A stretch of DNA of 64,000 bases from CAJXZP01 sp964195485 (GCA_964195485.1 CAXMPG010000082.1:1-64000), one strand, 5' to 3'. Counted from the first letter of the stretch, positions 7,709-16,867 are shown. Program-made: numbers and translations. The notes: generated by a model not told the origin, from the letters alone.

Positions 7709-9281
7709 TTGTTAGCTCTATTTTTCTTAATTCGTAAAATCCAACGCCTCGGTTTTTATCCGACAAAAACACAATTTGGTTTTCGTTAACTCGTGTCGCC
7801 ATCTTTTTATTGGAATGGTCAAAAGTAAGTTGCTGGTTTTGATAATAAATCTGATTGTCAATAATTTCCACATTCTGAGTGTCTGTGGCTTGTTTCTTTA
7901 TAGTGTACTCCGCGCGATTCCTTGCCGAACTATTCCAGTAATAGTATACTAATTTGTCAGTATGAATGGAGTAATCATAGGTTAAAATAGGCATGGAGAA
8001 ATCCGTATATCGCTTGGAAGTATCCGTGGTTTCAGGAAGAAACAAAAAATAAATCCCTCCAGAAATAAGTGCGGTTAATGTGATGGCTTTTAACGGGATT
8101 TGTGATCTAAATAATACCATCAAACCAATGAATAGCCCCACCATTAGATACAACCGAAGGTAGTTAAATGGAAATGCATAATCGCCTTTAAATGACGCTA
8201 AAGTCAAGAACGTTAGCGTCAAAATAATCAATGATTTCCCCCATGTTTGAATTTCTAGTTTTCCAGTAGAGAAATATAAAAATGCCAATACAAGAAGAGA
8301 ATAGGTGCTACCGTAAGGAGAGCTAATGAGGCTAATAAATAACCAAAATGAAAAACTAAAAAAGGACCCTTTCACTTTTTTGGTAATGAAAATGGCCACG
8401 CTTACTAGGAATAATTTTACGGCAAACATTAATCCAAGTACGCTATTAAAATATTGGCCAAGCCCGGTTGGATTTTCAATAGCATCAAATACCAAAATGT
8501 GTTTCAAGAACATAAATAGCGATTGATAATTAGCTACATACGCCCCTGCAATTTCGCCATTGTTAAATCGAGGTAAAGCTTCTAGAAAGAAAAATGCCCA
8601 AGGCGCTAATCCGGTTACACTGATGGAAATAAGTGTCAAAATGGCAACGGAAAGCAGTAAGTATCCAACCGCTTTAAAATGGTGCTTAAACAATAGAAAA
8701 CCAATTAAAACAATAGGGAATACCTTCAGCGAAATGGCTAATCCCCACCATAGTGCGGTTCTTATGAATTGATTTTTTTGGTAAGCCAAGAAGCCTTCGG
8801 AAAGGAGAAAAAACAGCAAAAAGTAGACCTGTCCAAAAAGTAAATTATTTTTAATAGGAACTAAAAATACGAGGGGGAAAATCAAAACATATCCCCAATG
8901 AATATTCAAATGACTTGCCAATCGTTTTACGGAAACCATTAATAGTAAAAGGCTAATGAGGTTAAATACCAGTTTAGCTGTAGCAAGTGGTAAAAACGTA
9001 AAAGGGACAAAAAATAGTGCTAAAAATGGCGTGTTTGGCGCAAAACTTAAAAACTGATTTACGTATCCTAAATCAGCAACGGTTTGATTAAAATGGAACG
9101 GAAAATAAATTTCAGAAGTGAAAATTCCCTGCTTAATAAATAGTGCACTGAAATAGTAATTTCCAAAATCATGTGTAGGGAAACTATGCGGGGGAATGAC
9201 ATAGTATCCACCGATAATCACGAAAAAAATCAATGGTAAATTGGACTTAATCCAAAGCGTTATGTCTTTGAGATTAGTCAA
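7698..9281 (-). CDS. GT87-like (DUF2029) integral-membrane glycosyltransferase
   Basis: A 527-residue membrane protein with about ten predicted helices, beginning at residues 15-30. An aspartate in THDFGNYY (D38) follows the first helix, where GT87/GT-C enzymes have their catalytic acidic residue. Known members transfer a mannose or other hexose from a polyprenyl-phosphate donor on the outer face of the inner membrane. A soluble tail of about 110 residues after the last helix is longer than usual. The start is a TTG overlapping the lipoprotein gene upstream by 8 bases. A second GT87-like protein is encoded at 17341-18504, across the divergent promoter region. The family call rests on topology and general resemblance. 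Confidence 0.75.
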   Translation of the reverse strand: MTNLKDITLWIKSNLPLIFFVIIGGYYVIPPHSFPTHDFGNYYFSALFIKQGIFTSEIYFPFHFNQTVADLGYVNQFLSFAPNTPFLALFFVPFTFLPLATAKLVFNLISLLLLMVSVKRLASHLNIHWGYVLIFPLVFLVPIKNNLLFGQVYFLLFFLLSEGFLAYQKNQFIRTALWWGLAISLKVFPIVLIGFLLFKHHFKAVGYLLLSVAILTLISISVTGLAPWAFFFLEALPRFNNGEIAGAYVANYQSLFMFLKHILVFDAIENPTGLGQYFNSVLGLMFAVKLFLVSVAIFITKKVKGSFFSFSFWLFISLISSPYGSTYSLLVLAFLYFSTGKLEIQTWGKSLIILTLTFLTLASFKGDYAFPFNYLRLYLMVGLFIGLMVLFRSQIPLKAITLTALISGGIYFLFLPETTDTSKRYTDFSMPILTYDYSIHTDKLVYYYWNSSARNRAEYTIKKQATDTQNVEIIDNQIYYQNQQLTFDHSNKKMATRVNENQIVFLSDKNRGVGFYELRKIELTSGQ

Positions 9282-10404
9282 TGTAATTTACTTCGAATGG
9301 TGATTTTTCGCGTACAGAACCGGAAGTGAGTAAACCCCTAACAGGAGCATGTTTCTCTATATCGTTCCGGTTATAACCAAGAGGTAAAAATGGAAACTCT
9401 GGGTAATTAAATCTAGTCTCATTGGTTAATAATTGCGTCACTTCGTTAATGGTCATGTTCCATTCATTCGCCAGGCGCATTGGGCTAGGCTGTTTAAACA
9501 TAATGTACTGTAATTCCATTTGCGTATGTGCTTGTTTTTGGGAGAAGTCAACACCATCTGGTAAGAATGCCTGTTTTGAATTCAGTTGACTTCTAAAATG
9601 AACTAACGTATCTTGGAGTTGTTGGAAGGTTAAGAACCCAGCATAATCATTTTGGGTTTTAAACATGGGGTTTACATTGCTTTCATGACACCACATGCAC
9701 TTAGCGGGTTTTCCTGCATTACTAGCATCGGTCAACGCAGCAGAAATTCTTTGGCTATCTGAATCATAAATGGCGTATTTAAATTGGCCATTGTCCATCA
9801 ATTCCATAGTTTCAAATTCTAAAATACTTCCCGTAATGGAGTCAATTTCGGTAGAGATAAAAAGTTGGTTTAAACCTTTCTGCTCAGAAAACTGAAGGGT
9901 ACGATGATGGTCTGAAATAGAAGAATTATTGACGAAACCTGTTTCTGAAAGCAATGAGTAATTGGCCATTTGTTGGTCTAATTTTGCTGGAATTCCTGTG
10001 ATTCGGTAGTAATGGTTAGATGCGCCAATGAGCAAGGTGATGTAGCGGCCTAAGTCAATCGAGTTGTTTTGAATGTACTCCTGTGAACGGATAATGGATT
10101 GATGCAAGGCTCCAATGGATTCTTGTGCCTGAGTTGAAAAGCCTAAGGAGGCAGTTTTTAGCTGTATATTGTTACTACTTACTTCAATTCCACTAGCGTT
10201 AGCATTGGTGTTATGCGCACCTACATGCGAAAGACACCAAAACAATCCGGTAAGGGCATCTTCTATATTTTCATTGGGGTAAGATGGGTTCCATTTTAGA
10301 TTTATTTCTGCTGGATTTTGTGAAACCGGAGAAACAGAATCATGAATACAAGACCCTATGCTAAGGATAGAAATGACTACCAAAGAAGCAAATAAGATCC
10401 TCAT
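9274..10404 (-). CDS. Lipoprotein with a single CxxCH haem-binding motif, function unknown
   Basis: A 376-residue exported protein. The first 19 residues form a lipoprotein signal ending in SIGSC, so it should be anchored in a membrane facing the periplasm or cell surface. One c-type haem motif, CMWCH, lies at residues 236-240, in the setting GKPAKCMWCHESNVNPMF, which resembles cytochrome-like domains of large secreted proteins. No other domain is recognised. It lies inside the radical SAM operon with 4- and 8-base overlaps to its neighbours, so it is very likely part of the same process, possibly as an electron carrier or haem-dependent oxidase outside the cytoplasm. That role is inference. 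Confidence 0.75.
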   Translation of the reverse strand: MRILFASLVVISILSIGSCIHDSVSPVSQNPAEINLKWNPSYPNENIEDALTGLFWCLSHVGAHNTNANASGIEVSSNNIQLKTASLGFSTQAQESIGALHQSIIRSQEYIQNNSIDLGRYITLLIGASNHYYRITGIPAKLDQQMANYSLLSETGFVNNSSISDHHRTLQFSEQKGLNQLFISTEIDSITGSILEFETMELMDNGQFKYAIYDSDSQRISAALTDASNAGKPAKCMWCHESNVNPMFKTQNDYAGFLTFQQLQDTLVHFRSQLNSKQAFLPDGVDFSQKQAHTQMELQYIMFKQPSPMRLANEWNMTINEVTQLLTNETRFNYPEFPFLPLGYNRNDIEKHAPVRGLLTSGSVREKSPFEVNYID

Positions 10405-11768
10405 TTTGTGAATTGCATTAACAGCAAAGCCGCAAGCGATTTTGCCTTTCTTTTTGAAGCCTTTAGAAAGTTCTTTTCGGTATAAGACTCCACTTCATTT
10501 ACAATATAGCGCACCGCATAATCATAGTATTTACGCGAATACGTTCGGGTGAAATCAATATCTCTATCCGTACTGGATTGCCAATCTAATTGAGTGATTA
10601 TTTTACTCGATATTTGTTCGTATAGCCCCGTTCCCTTTATTGGATAGGCTACTGTTATGGTAAAGTTATCTGGATTAGCCTCTTTTAAATACTGGACTGT
10701 TTTGTGAATATCCTCCACCGTTTCGGTAGGATAGCCGACCATAATAAAGGTGCCTGTTTCAATTCCAAATTCCTTGGTTCTGATGATCATATCACGCACT
10801 AAATTAATATCAACGCGCCTATCCATTTCATCAATTATTCTTTGCGAGCCACTTTCCGCACCTATCCAAATTTTGGCGCAGCCCATTTCTTTGAGCTGTT
10901 GCAAAACCGTATCATTTAAACGTTCTGCACGGGTAATAATTTCAAATGGAATCTTAATTTTTCGGGTAGTAAACTCTTTATGTAACCCGGCTAACCACTT
11001 GTGATTTACTGTGAAAACGTCATCTACAAACCAGAGTGAATCCGGATTATAGGTGGTTATTAAGCCGGCTATTTCATCGGCAACCATTGCTGGAGAACGT
11101 CTCCGGTAACTTTGTCCATAAACCGCAGTACTGCACCATTTACAGGTGTACGGACAACCACGTTGGGTAGAAACGTTCAGGGTATTTGTACCATGATGCG
11201 CTTTCCAGGCAGTAAGGTATTTACTTAAATCAATCGCTCCCCGATCTGGTTCGGGGAATTCGTCCATGTCTTTTACTTTTAGACGGGCGGGATTGGTGAT
11301 AAATGCATCATCCTTTAAAAATGCAATGCCGGTAATTTCGGTAATTGATATATTTTGAGTAATATTTTTACTCAATTCTAACATGGTTTCTTCTCCTTCG
11401 CCTATAGCGATGATATCTGCCCCAGCGCGTAAATAATTCTCTGCATTAAACGTGACATCGGGTCCGCCCAAAACAATTTTTGATTGCTTTAGTTCAGATT
11501 GCGATTTCACCCATTTCATTAATCGAATGACATTTACTTTAGTCATTAGATTAGCGTAAATCGCTATGATTTTAGGTTGGTGTTTTAAAATGCTTTCTTG
11601 TAGAGATGCATATTCAGAAAACGTAGAATCAAACACGGTAACGCGCATTCCATACTTTTTCAAGTAGGCAGAAACGTAAAGTAAACCCAAAGGCGGATAA
11701 GGGCGCATAATTTTTTGCTCCAGCTCATCTTCCTTAATGAAATACCCATGTGTTAGTAAAACGTCCAT
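10401..11768 (-). CDS. B12-binding-domain radical SAM protein (second of three)
   Basis: A 455-residue protein of the cobalamin-binding radical SAM class. The N-terminal domain contains YPPLGLLYVSAYL, VLGGPD and AIGEGEETMLEL, the usual signature of the B12-binding domain. The cluster motif is CPYTCKWC with cysteines 205, 209 and 212, followed by SLWFVDDVF, IWIGAESGSQ and GTFIMVGYPTET of the TIM barrel. It is clearly related to the third radical SAM protein at 12554-14002 (same CxxxCxWC pattern and IGAESGSQ), so the two probably arose by duplication. It abuts the methyltransferase gene upstream without a gap and overlaps the lipoprotein gene by 4 bases (ATGA). The substrate is unknown. Confidence 0.9.
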   Translation of the reverse strand: MDVLLTHGYFIKEDELEQKIMRPYPPLGLLYVSAYLKKYGMRVTVFDSTFSEYASLQESILKHQPKIIAIYANLMTKVNVIRLMKWVKSQSELKQSKIVLGGPDVTFNAENYLRAGADIIAIGEGEETMLELSKNITQNISITEITGIAFLKDDAFITNPARLKVKDMDEFPEPDRGAIDLSKYLTAWKAHHGTNTLNVSTQRGCPYTCKWCSTAVYGQSYRRRSPAMVADEIAGLITTYNPDSLWFVDDVFTVNHKWLAGLHKEFTTRKIKIPFEIITRAERLNDTVLQQLKEMGCAKIWIGAESGSQRIIDEMDRRVDINLVRDMIIRTKEFGIETGTFIMVGYPTETVEDIHKTVQYLKEANPDNFTITVAYPIKGTGLYEQISSKIITQLDWQSSTDRDIDFTRTYSRKYYDYAVRYIVNEVESYTEKNFLKASKRKAKSLAALLLMQFTK

Positions 11769-12554
11769 TTATTTTTTCTGTAAGCAAATTAAAAAATGGT
11801 CTGAAACCGAAGCCAAATTTTGGCTTTTTTCTCGCTTTTTATCCATATTTTGTAATTTTAGTAGCGTTTTTGGTCTTTTTTGAAAAAACGGATTCAAATA
11901 AGAAGGTGGCACAAAAAACCCAACAGGCTGAACACGATTCGTATTAAACCCACTAGCCATTTTTATAATATGCGTAGGAGAATAGTAAAAAGTTTTCACA
12001 TCTCGCCCATCCACATTCGCCAAAACGCCCGATTTTGAACCTCTTCTAAAAGCTTTCGAAAATTGGAATTTTGCAGAGAAATAAAGTGTTTCCCAAACGC
12101 AAAAACTTGGCATCATAACCAAAATTAGCTTTCCGTTAGGAGTGAGTTTATTTTTTGCATTAGCGAAAAAAGCCAAAAGTTCATTTGTATCCAAGCAATT
12201 CAACCCCCCGAAATTGGAGAAAATCAAGTCATACTTTTTTTCAACTTGGTGCGCGTCCAGCTGTGTGATGTCTAAAACCGTACAACTCACGTTTGGTAAA
12301 TGAGCTGTTTTTTGCGTAGCTATTTTCACCATTTCTGGCGAAATATCAGTAGCCAATACCGTGGCGCCCATTTCTGCTAAATTCAAAGCATCTTGTCCTG
12401 TACCACAATTAATTTCAAGGATGCTTAAATTTTTGAAATCAGAAATACATTCCGAAATCCCATTAAAAACTAATTCACGTTGAGCCATGCCAATAGGCGA
12501 AGAAGTGAAGTCATCATCGTATTCGCGTGCGATATGGTCAAAACTAGTCGCCAT
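11769..12554 (-). CDS. Class I SAM-dependent methyltransferase
   Basis: A 261-residue methyltransferase with motif I EINCGTGQD (about 46-54), an acidic SAM-ribose contact in ATDISPEMV (about 69-77) and a post-II segment DLIFSNFGGLNCL. The region LYFSAKFQFSKAFRRG and the C-terminal FFVPPSYLNPFF are hydrophobic and suggest a lipidic or membrane-associated substrate. It resembles the Methyltransf_11/25 groups (UbiE-like) rather than rRNA enzymes. It lies between two radical SAM genes, overlapping the upstream one by one base (TAATG) and abutting the downstream one, so it must be co-translated with them. Confidence 0.82.
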   Translation of the reverse strand: MATSFDHIAREYDDDFTSSPIGMAQRELVFNGISECISDFKNLSILEINCGTGQDALNLAEMGATVLATDISPEMVKIATQKTAHLPNVSCTVLDITQLDAHQVEKKYDLIFSNFGGLNCLDTNELLAFFANAKNKLTPNGKLILVMMPSFCVWETLYFSAKFQFSKAFRRGSKSGVLANVDGRDVKTFYYSPTHIIKMASGFNTNRVQPVGFFVPPSYLNPFFQKRPKTLLKLQNMDKKREKSQNLASVSDHFLICLQKK

Positions 12555-14002
12555 TATTTGGTGTTACTGAGCGTTTTTAACCGGGCAGATAATTGATTAA
12601 TGATTGGTTTGTAATAGGCTCTTTTTAGTAATGCTTTCGCTCCCTTAGGAGATAAAAATCCGTTTTCAGAAATAGACTGTGAAGCCTGTGCGTCTCTAAA
12701 TATTTTGTGCACGTACCTATGCAGTGTTTTGTAATATTCTTGATTGAACGTGTTTTGAAACATCAACGCTAAATCATCCGAATCGGTCCAATTTGCTTTT
12801 TCGCTCAATTGGGATTGCACCAAATCGTAAAACTTGGTTCCTGGTAACGGATACGATACACTCACTCCAATGTCATCGGGCATAAAATCCAGTAACATTT
12901 GAATAGTAGCATCAATGTCTTCTTTCGTTTCATCCAAGTAACCAAACTGTAAAAAGTAGGCTACGCGTACTCCTTTCGACTGCAACAATTCCGTAGATTC
13001 TTTAATCTGCGCAATGGTTGTTCCTTTGTCCATCGCATCCAGTACTTTTTGCGAACCACTTTCTGCGCCAATCCAAGTTTCGTATAAACCAGATGCCACT
13101 AAAGCATCGATATTATCTTCTTTTAAAAGCAAATCAGCGCGACTTTGAATCTTGTATTTTATGGTAACCTCTTTGGATTTTAATTCGGCATTAAAATCCT
13201 GAACCCACCCTGGTTTGAGTCCAAAAATATCATCGCACATCCAAAATGTAGATACGCCAAATTCGTCACGCAACATTTTCACTTCATCCACCACTCTTTC
13301 TACAGAACGGCTATTATATCGCTGTCCGTAAATGGGTTTTGCACACCAATTACAATGAAAAGGACACCCTCTGGTAGTGGCTATATTGAGTGCGAATTTA
13401 TGTCCTTTGTTCTCCCAAACTTCACGGTAAGATTCGATATCAATCAAATCCCAGGCAGGTTGTGGTAAACTATCTAAATCTTTAATTACCGTTCTTTTAC
13501 CGGTGTTAATTACCTTTTCGTTTTCTTTAAAACAAAGTCCTTTTACATCTTCTAGCGCCTCGCCTGATATCCAATTATTCAACGTTTCCAATAAAGAAAC
13601 TTCGCCTTCACCTAATAAAATTACATCTGCTCCATGGGTCAAATACTTTTCGAAATGATCGGTAGAGTCAGAGCCAGAAACAATAATCTTACATCCGTAC
13701 TTTTTAGCGATTTTCATCATTGCAAAAGCCGCTTCGCGCATCGTGGTAAGGCACATTTTGGTGAGGTAGTTAAAGCCATCATCATAGAGTACCAAATACT
13801 CCGGTTTTTGCGCTGCAATTATTTTTTCAATTTCATCCGGCCCGTCTTTTAAACAGACATCAAAAAGAGAAACGTCATACCCATTTTCGCGTAAATGAGC
13901 TGCGGCATAAATAGTACCTAAAGGCGGATAGGGCATCCCCATTTCCCACTGTTTAGCGTCTAATTTATAGTAATAACTATGACTGAATAATACCTTAGTC
14001 AT
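12554..14002 (-). CDS. B12-binding-domain radical SAM protein (third of three)
   Basis: A 482-residue class B-type radical SAM enzyme. The B12-binding domain has YPPLGTIYAAAHL, IVSGSDST and LLGEGEVSLLE. The [4Fe-4S] motif CPFHCNWC uses cysteines 213, 217 and 220, followed by TFWMCDDIFG, TWIGAESGSQ and AYFLQFGYLDET. The C-terminal 80 residues are helical and basic. Similarity to the protein at 10401-11768 is evident by eye throughout the core. It is the second gene of the operon, with TAATG overlaps at both ends. The reaction is unknown; relatives perform radical C-methylation, ring contraction or cyclisation. Confidence 0.9.
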   Translation of the reverse strand: MTKVLFSHSYYYKLDAKQWEMGMPYPPLGTIYAAAHLRENGYDVSLFDVCLKDGPDEIEKIIAAQKPEYLVLYDDGFNYLTKMCLTTMREAAFAMMKIAKKYGCKIIVSGSDSTDHFEKYLTHGADVILLGEGEVSLLETLNNWISGEALEDVKGLCFKENEKVINTGKRTVIKDLDSLPQPAWDLIDIESYREVWENKGHKFALNIATTRGCPFHCNWCAKPIYGQRYNSRSVERVVDEVKMLRDEFGVSTFWMCDDIFGLKPGWVQDFNAELKSKEVTIKYKIQSRADLLLKEDNIDALVASGLYETWIGAESGSQKVLDAMDKGTTIAQIKESTELLQSKGVRVAYFLQFGYLDETKEDIDATIQMLLDFMPDDIGVSVSYPLPGTKFYDLVQSQLSEKANWTDSDDLALMFQNTFNQEYYKTLHRYVHKIFRDAQASQSISENGFLSPKGAKALLKRAYYKPIINQLSARLKTLSNTK

Positions 14003-14937
14003 TACGCATTTTTTAAGTGTAAATTACTGGAGGTCTGTGCTAAAACCTCTAGTTTAATCATGCGTTCATCATATCCATTAAGCACTCTTTTTTGAAAGTG
14101 ACTTGGGTGATGTTTTGAAACCCGCTTGGTGGTATTTAACGCAATTTTAAAATCTTCCTCGTTCATATTATGGAACTTTCTTTTCCAACGTTTTAGCGTG
14201 ATATTCATGAAGAAATCATCCATTATGTCTCCCAATTTGGTATCCAAAATGGGTTCGGTTATCTTTTGAAATACACTTTTTTCTACATCTTTCGCTTCAA
14301 AACATTTATCGGTAGGTTGCGTATAATATTCTTTTACCCAAGTGTTATTTGCTAACAAATCAGCATATAATTTGGTGTTAATCATGGGTAATAAAGTGAT
14401 TAGCTCCGTAGCTGTAAATCGGTTTTTCTGTTCAATTTCAAGCGTTTCTTCATCAATCAAATAGTTGATGCAGAAGTATTTTCTAGAGTTTAATAGAAAT
14501 ATTTTTTTGTATAAAATGAGAAGGGTTCTGGCCACCCATAACCGGTTTGGAGTGGTCACAATAAAGTAGTCAATATCCCCATCTTCGCCCATGGTACCTT
14601 TGGATAAGGACCCGGAAATAAACACTCCTTTTACGTACGGAAACTTTCCGATGAGGGCTGATTTTTTGTAGGCCTGATCTTCATACTCTTTTGCCCGTAA
14701 ATCATCTGCTTTCCGCTGAATGGCTAATAGTACATCATCGCGTAAAGCGTAAAACTCATCCAGTTTAAAAATGATTTTTTGGTCTATTAATACCGTTAAT
14801 TGCGCAGCTAATTCTTCTTTTTTTGAGAAATGAGAATACCTCAAAATCTCCTCAAAATTTAAAGGAAAATTAAACACATCGTAATAGGCGAGCGCCTGTA
14901 AAATTCGAATAGTATGTGTTTGATGCGTAATATTCAT
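14002..14937 (-). CDS. Nucleotidyltransferase-fold protein with N-terminal winged-helix-like region
   Basis: A 311-residue protein. Residues 1-75 look like a small helical or winged-helix domain. A pol-beta/MNT-type nucleotidyltransferase core follows: GVFISGSLSKG (104-114) is the GS motif and DGDIDYF (119-125) holds the metal-binding acidic residues D121 and D123. Family members transfer NMP to proteins, small molecules or sugars. The first gene of the minus-strand operon, it is directly preceded by a good -33/-7 promoter and ends in a TAATG overlap with the first radical SAM gene. It may activate a precursor (for example to a nucleotide derivative) or modify a partner protein. Which of these applies cannot be told from the sequence. 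Confidence 0.75.
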   Translation of the reverse strand: MNITHQTHTIRILQALAYYDVFNFPLNFEEILRYSHFSKKEELAAQLTVLIDQKIIFKLDEFYALRDDVLLAIQRKADDLRAKEYEDQAYKKSALIGKFPYVKGVFISGSLSKGTMGEDGDIDYFIVTTPNRLWVARTLLILYKKIFLLNSRKYFCINYLIDEETLEIEQKNRFTATELITLLPMINTKLYADLLANNTWVKEYYTQPTDKCFEAKDVEKSVFQKITEPILDTKLGDIMDDFFMNITLKRWKRKFHNMNEEDFKIALNTTKRVSKHHPSHFQKRVLNGYDERMIKLEVLAQTSSNLHLKNA

Positions 14938-15376
14938 TCATGTTGATTAGTGCTTACAAACCTACCCAAACTAAACAGAATTTGAAACTGACCTTTGAGT
15001 AATTAATCAATTCTTATATAAGAAAATATTTACATGGGTTTTGATGCGTTGAATCACGCTATAAAAGCTAGTTCTGTGATTCGTTATACGTACTGATGTT
15101 TAGTTGTTTATGCTCTATTAAATCCCTGTTTTCAAGAGTTTTAGGATAGCTGGATAAAGGGATGTTGGTGAGAGTTTTCACCCTAAAAGTAATGCCTCTA
15201 ATATGACCTCTAGCAGAACAATTTGATGAAACTAGTCATCATTGGGTTTTTGAGGTCAAATAGGCAATAGAAAGTAGCTTGGAAAACATTTCTTACATCA
15301 ATATTAAACTTCATGTGAATCTAGAGTATATCATGATAATTTCCGGTTTTTTAAACTCTAAAATACATATACATTT
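14938..15376. other. Divergent intergenic region, 439 bases
   Basis: No convincing gene. It holds the minus-strand promoter above and a possible plus-strand box at its right end. Two inverted repeats stand out: GAATCAC / GTGATTC at about 15051-15082 with a loop of about 18 bases, and TGACCTC / GAGGTCA at about 15204-15264. Neither has a T-run, so they are not ordinary terminators. The region is long for this genome and may contain control sites for both flanking operons. Confidence 0.4.
14957..14987 (-). promoter_or_regulatory. Promoter of the eight-gene radical SAM operon
   Basis: On the minus strand a -7 box TAGGTTTG (14957-14964) matches TAnnTTTG exactly. A TTTC (14984-14987), one base from the TTTG -33 element, lies 19 bases upstream of it. 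The ATG of the nucleotidyltransferase gene (14937) follows about 20 bases downstream. Confidence 0.5.
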
Positions 15377-15377
15377 G
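15370..15377 (+). promoter_or_regulatory. Candidate -7 box upstream of the PLP enzyme gene
   Basis: TACATTTG matches TAnnTTTG. It overlaps the GTG at 15377 that could otherwise be taken as the start and points to the ATG at 15395 instead. No clear -33 element. Confidence 0.35.
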
Positions 15378-15394
15378 TGACAAATACTTTAGTT

Positions 15395-16867
15395 ATGGAT
15401 TTAGAGAAATATTTCGAACCGTTTCGTAATAATATCATTGGTGACAAACAACATTTTACCACCCCTTTTGGAGAAAAGAGGATTGTTTATGCTGATTGGA
15501 CGGCAAGTGGTCGTTTGTATGGTCCAATTGAAAAAGTGTTAAGTGAAGATTTTGGACCTTTTGTTGGAAATACGCATACGGAGACATCGGTTACTGGATG
15601 TACCATGACGATTGCATTTCACAAATCTTTAGAAATAATAAAGAATCATGTAAACGCTTCAAAAGACGATTATATTATTGCGTGCGAATCAGGTATGACA
15701 GGCGTGATTAATAAGTTTCAAAGAATTTTAGGATTTAAAATTCACGAGAAATATAAAGAACAAATTACGATTGCAGAAGAAGATAGACCGGTAGTTTTTA
15801 TTACCCATATGGAACACCATTCTAATCATACTTCTTGGCTAGAAACCATTGTAACTTTAGAAATAATTCATGAAACGTCAGAGGGGTTACCTGATTTGGA
15901 GAACTTAAAAGTTTTATTGGCAAAATATAAGAATAGAAAAACTAAAATTGCCAGTATTTCAGCGTGCTCAAACGTGACTGGTGTGGTTCTTCCGTATTTT
16001 GAAATATCAAAATTAATGCATCAAAACGGAGGGGTTTGTTTCGTAGACTTCGCCTGTTCTGCGCCTTATGTAGATATGGATATGCACCCAGAAGATGAAG
16101 AAGCCGTTTTAGACGCTATTTTCTTTTCTCCACATAAGTTTTTGGGTGGTCCTGGAACTCCAGGAATCATGATTTTTAATAAGAAATTTTATACAAATCA
16201 AGTACCAGACATTTCAGGCGGTGGAACCGTTTCTTGGACCAACCCTTGGGGTGGTCGTCATTATTTTGATGATGTAGAAGTGCGTGAGGCAGGAGGTACT
16301 CCTCCATTTATGCAAACCATTCGTGCGGCACTTTCGGTGCGGTTGAAAGACAAAATGGGTGTAGAAAACATTATCAAACGGGAAGAAGAAATTCTAGAAT
16401 CTATTTTTAATCGGATTTGTGGAATTAAGAACCTTCATATTCTAGCTAAGGATATTAAGCATAGAATGGGGGTGATTTCTTTTTATATTGATGATTTACA
16501 TTTCAATTTAGGGGTTAAATTGCTGAACGATCGTTATGGTATTCAAATGCGTGGAGGTTGTTCTTGCGCAGGTACTTACGGCCATATTTTGCTTGATATT
16601 CCGCAAAAATTATCCAATAAAATTACCAAGCAGATTGATAAGGGAGATTTCACCATGAAACCAGGTTGGATTAGGTTTAGTATTCATCCTACCATGACTA
16701 ATGATGAGGTAAATTACATCACTATGGCGCTAAATGAATTAGCAGAAAGTCATAAAGAATGGGCTAACGATTACATCTACGATGCAGATAGCAATGAGTT
16801 TTCACACAAAGAGGGTGAGGTTAATATTTCTGCTAAAGTAGATCGCATTTTTGATAATATTCTGTAA
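15395..16867 (+). CDS. PLP-dependent class V aminotransferase / cysteine desulfurase-like enzyme
   Basis: A 490-residue fold-type I PLP enzyme. The PLP-binding lysine is K248 in SPHKFLGGPGTPG. An upstream DFACSAPY gives the aspartate that contacts the pyridine nitrogen. A cysteine-rich loop, RGGCSCAG (about 383-390), resembles the active-site cysteine loop of cysteine desulfurases or selenocysteine lyases. It is longer than IscS/SufS (about 400 residues), with an extended C terminus, and no SUF or ISC genes are near. The start was set at ATG 15395 because a promoter box covers the upstream GTG. A VOC gene and a GT87-like gene follow on the same strand. The exact substrate is unknown. Confidence 0.82.
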   Translation: MDLEKYFEPFRNNIIGDKQHFTTPFGEKRIVYADWTASGRLYGPIEKVLSEDFGPFVGNTHTETSVTGCTMTIAFHKSLEIIKNHVNASKDDYIIACESGMTGVINKFQRILGFKIHEKYKEQITIAEEDRPVVFITHMEHHSNHTSWLETIVTLEIIHETSEGLPDLENLKVLLAKYKNRKTKIASISACSNVTGVVLPYFEISKLMHQNGGVCFVDFACSAPYVDMDMHPEDEEAVLDAIFFSPHKFLGGPGTPGIMIFNKKFYTNQVPDISGGGTVSWTNPWGGRHYFDDVEVREAGGTPPFMQTIRAALSVRLKDKMGVENIIKREEEILESIFNRICGIKNLHILAKDIKHRMGVISFYIDDLHFNLGVKLLNDRYGIQMRGGCSCAGTYGHILLDIPQKLSNKITKQIDKGDFTMKPGWIRFSIHPTMTNDEVNYITMALNELAESHKEWANDYIYDADSNEFSHKEGEVNISAKVDRIFDNIL

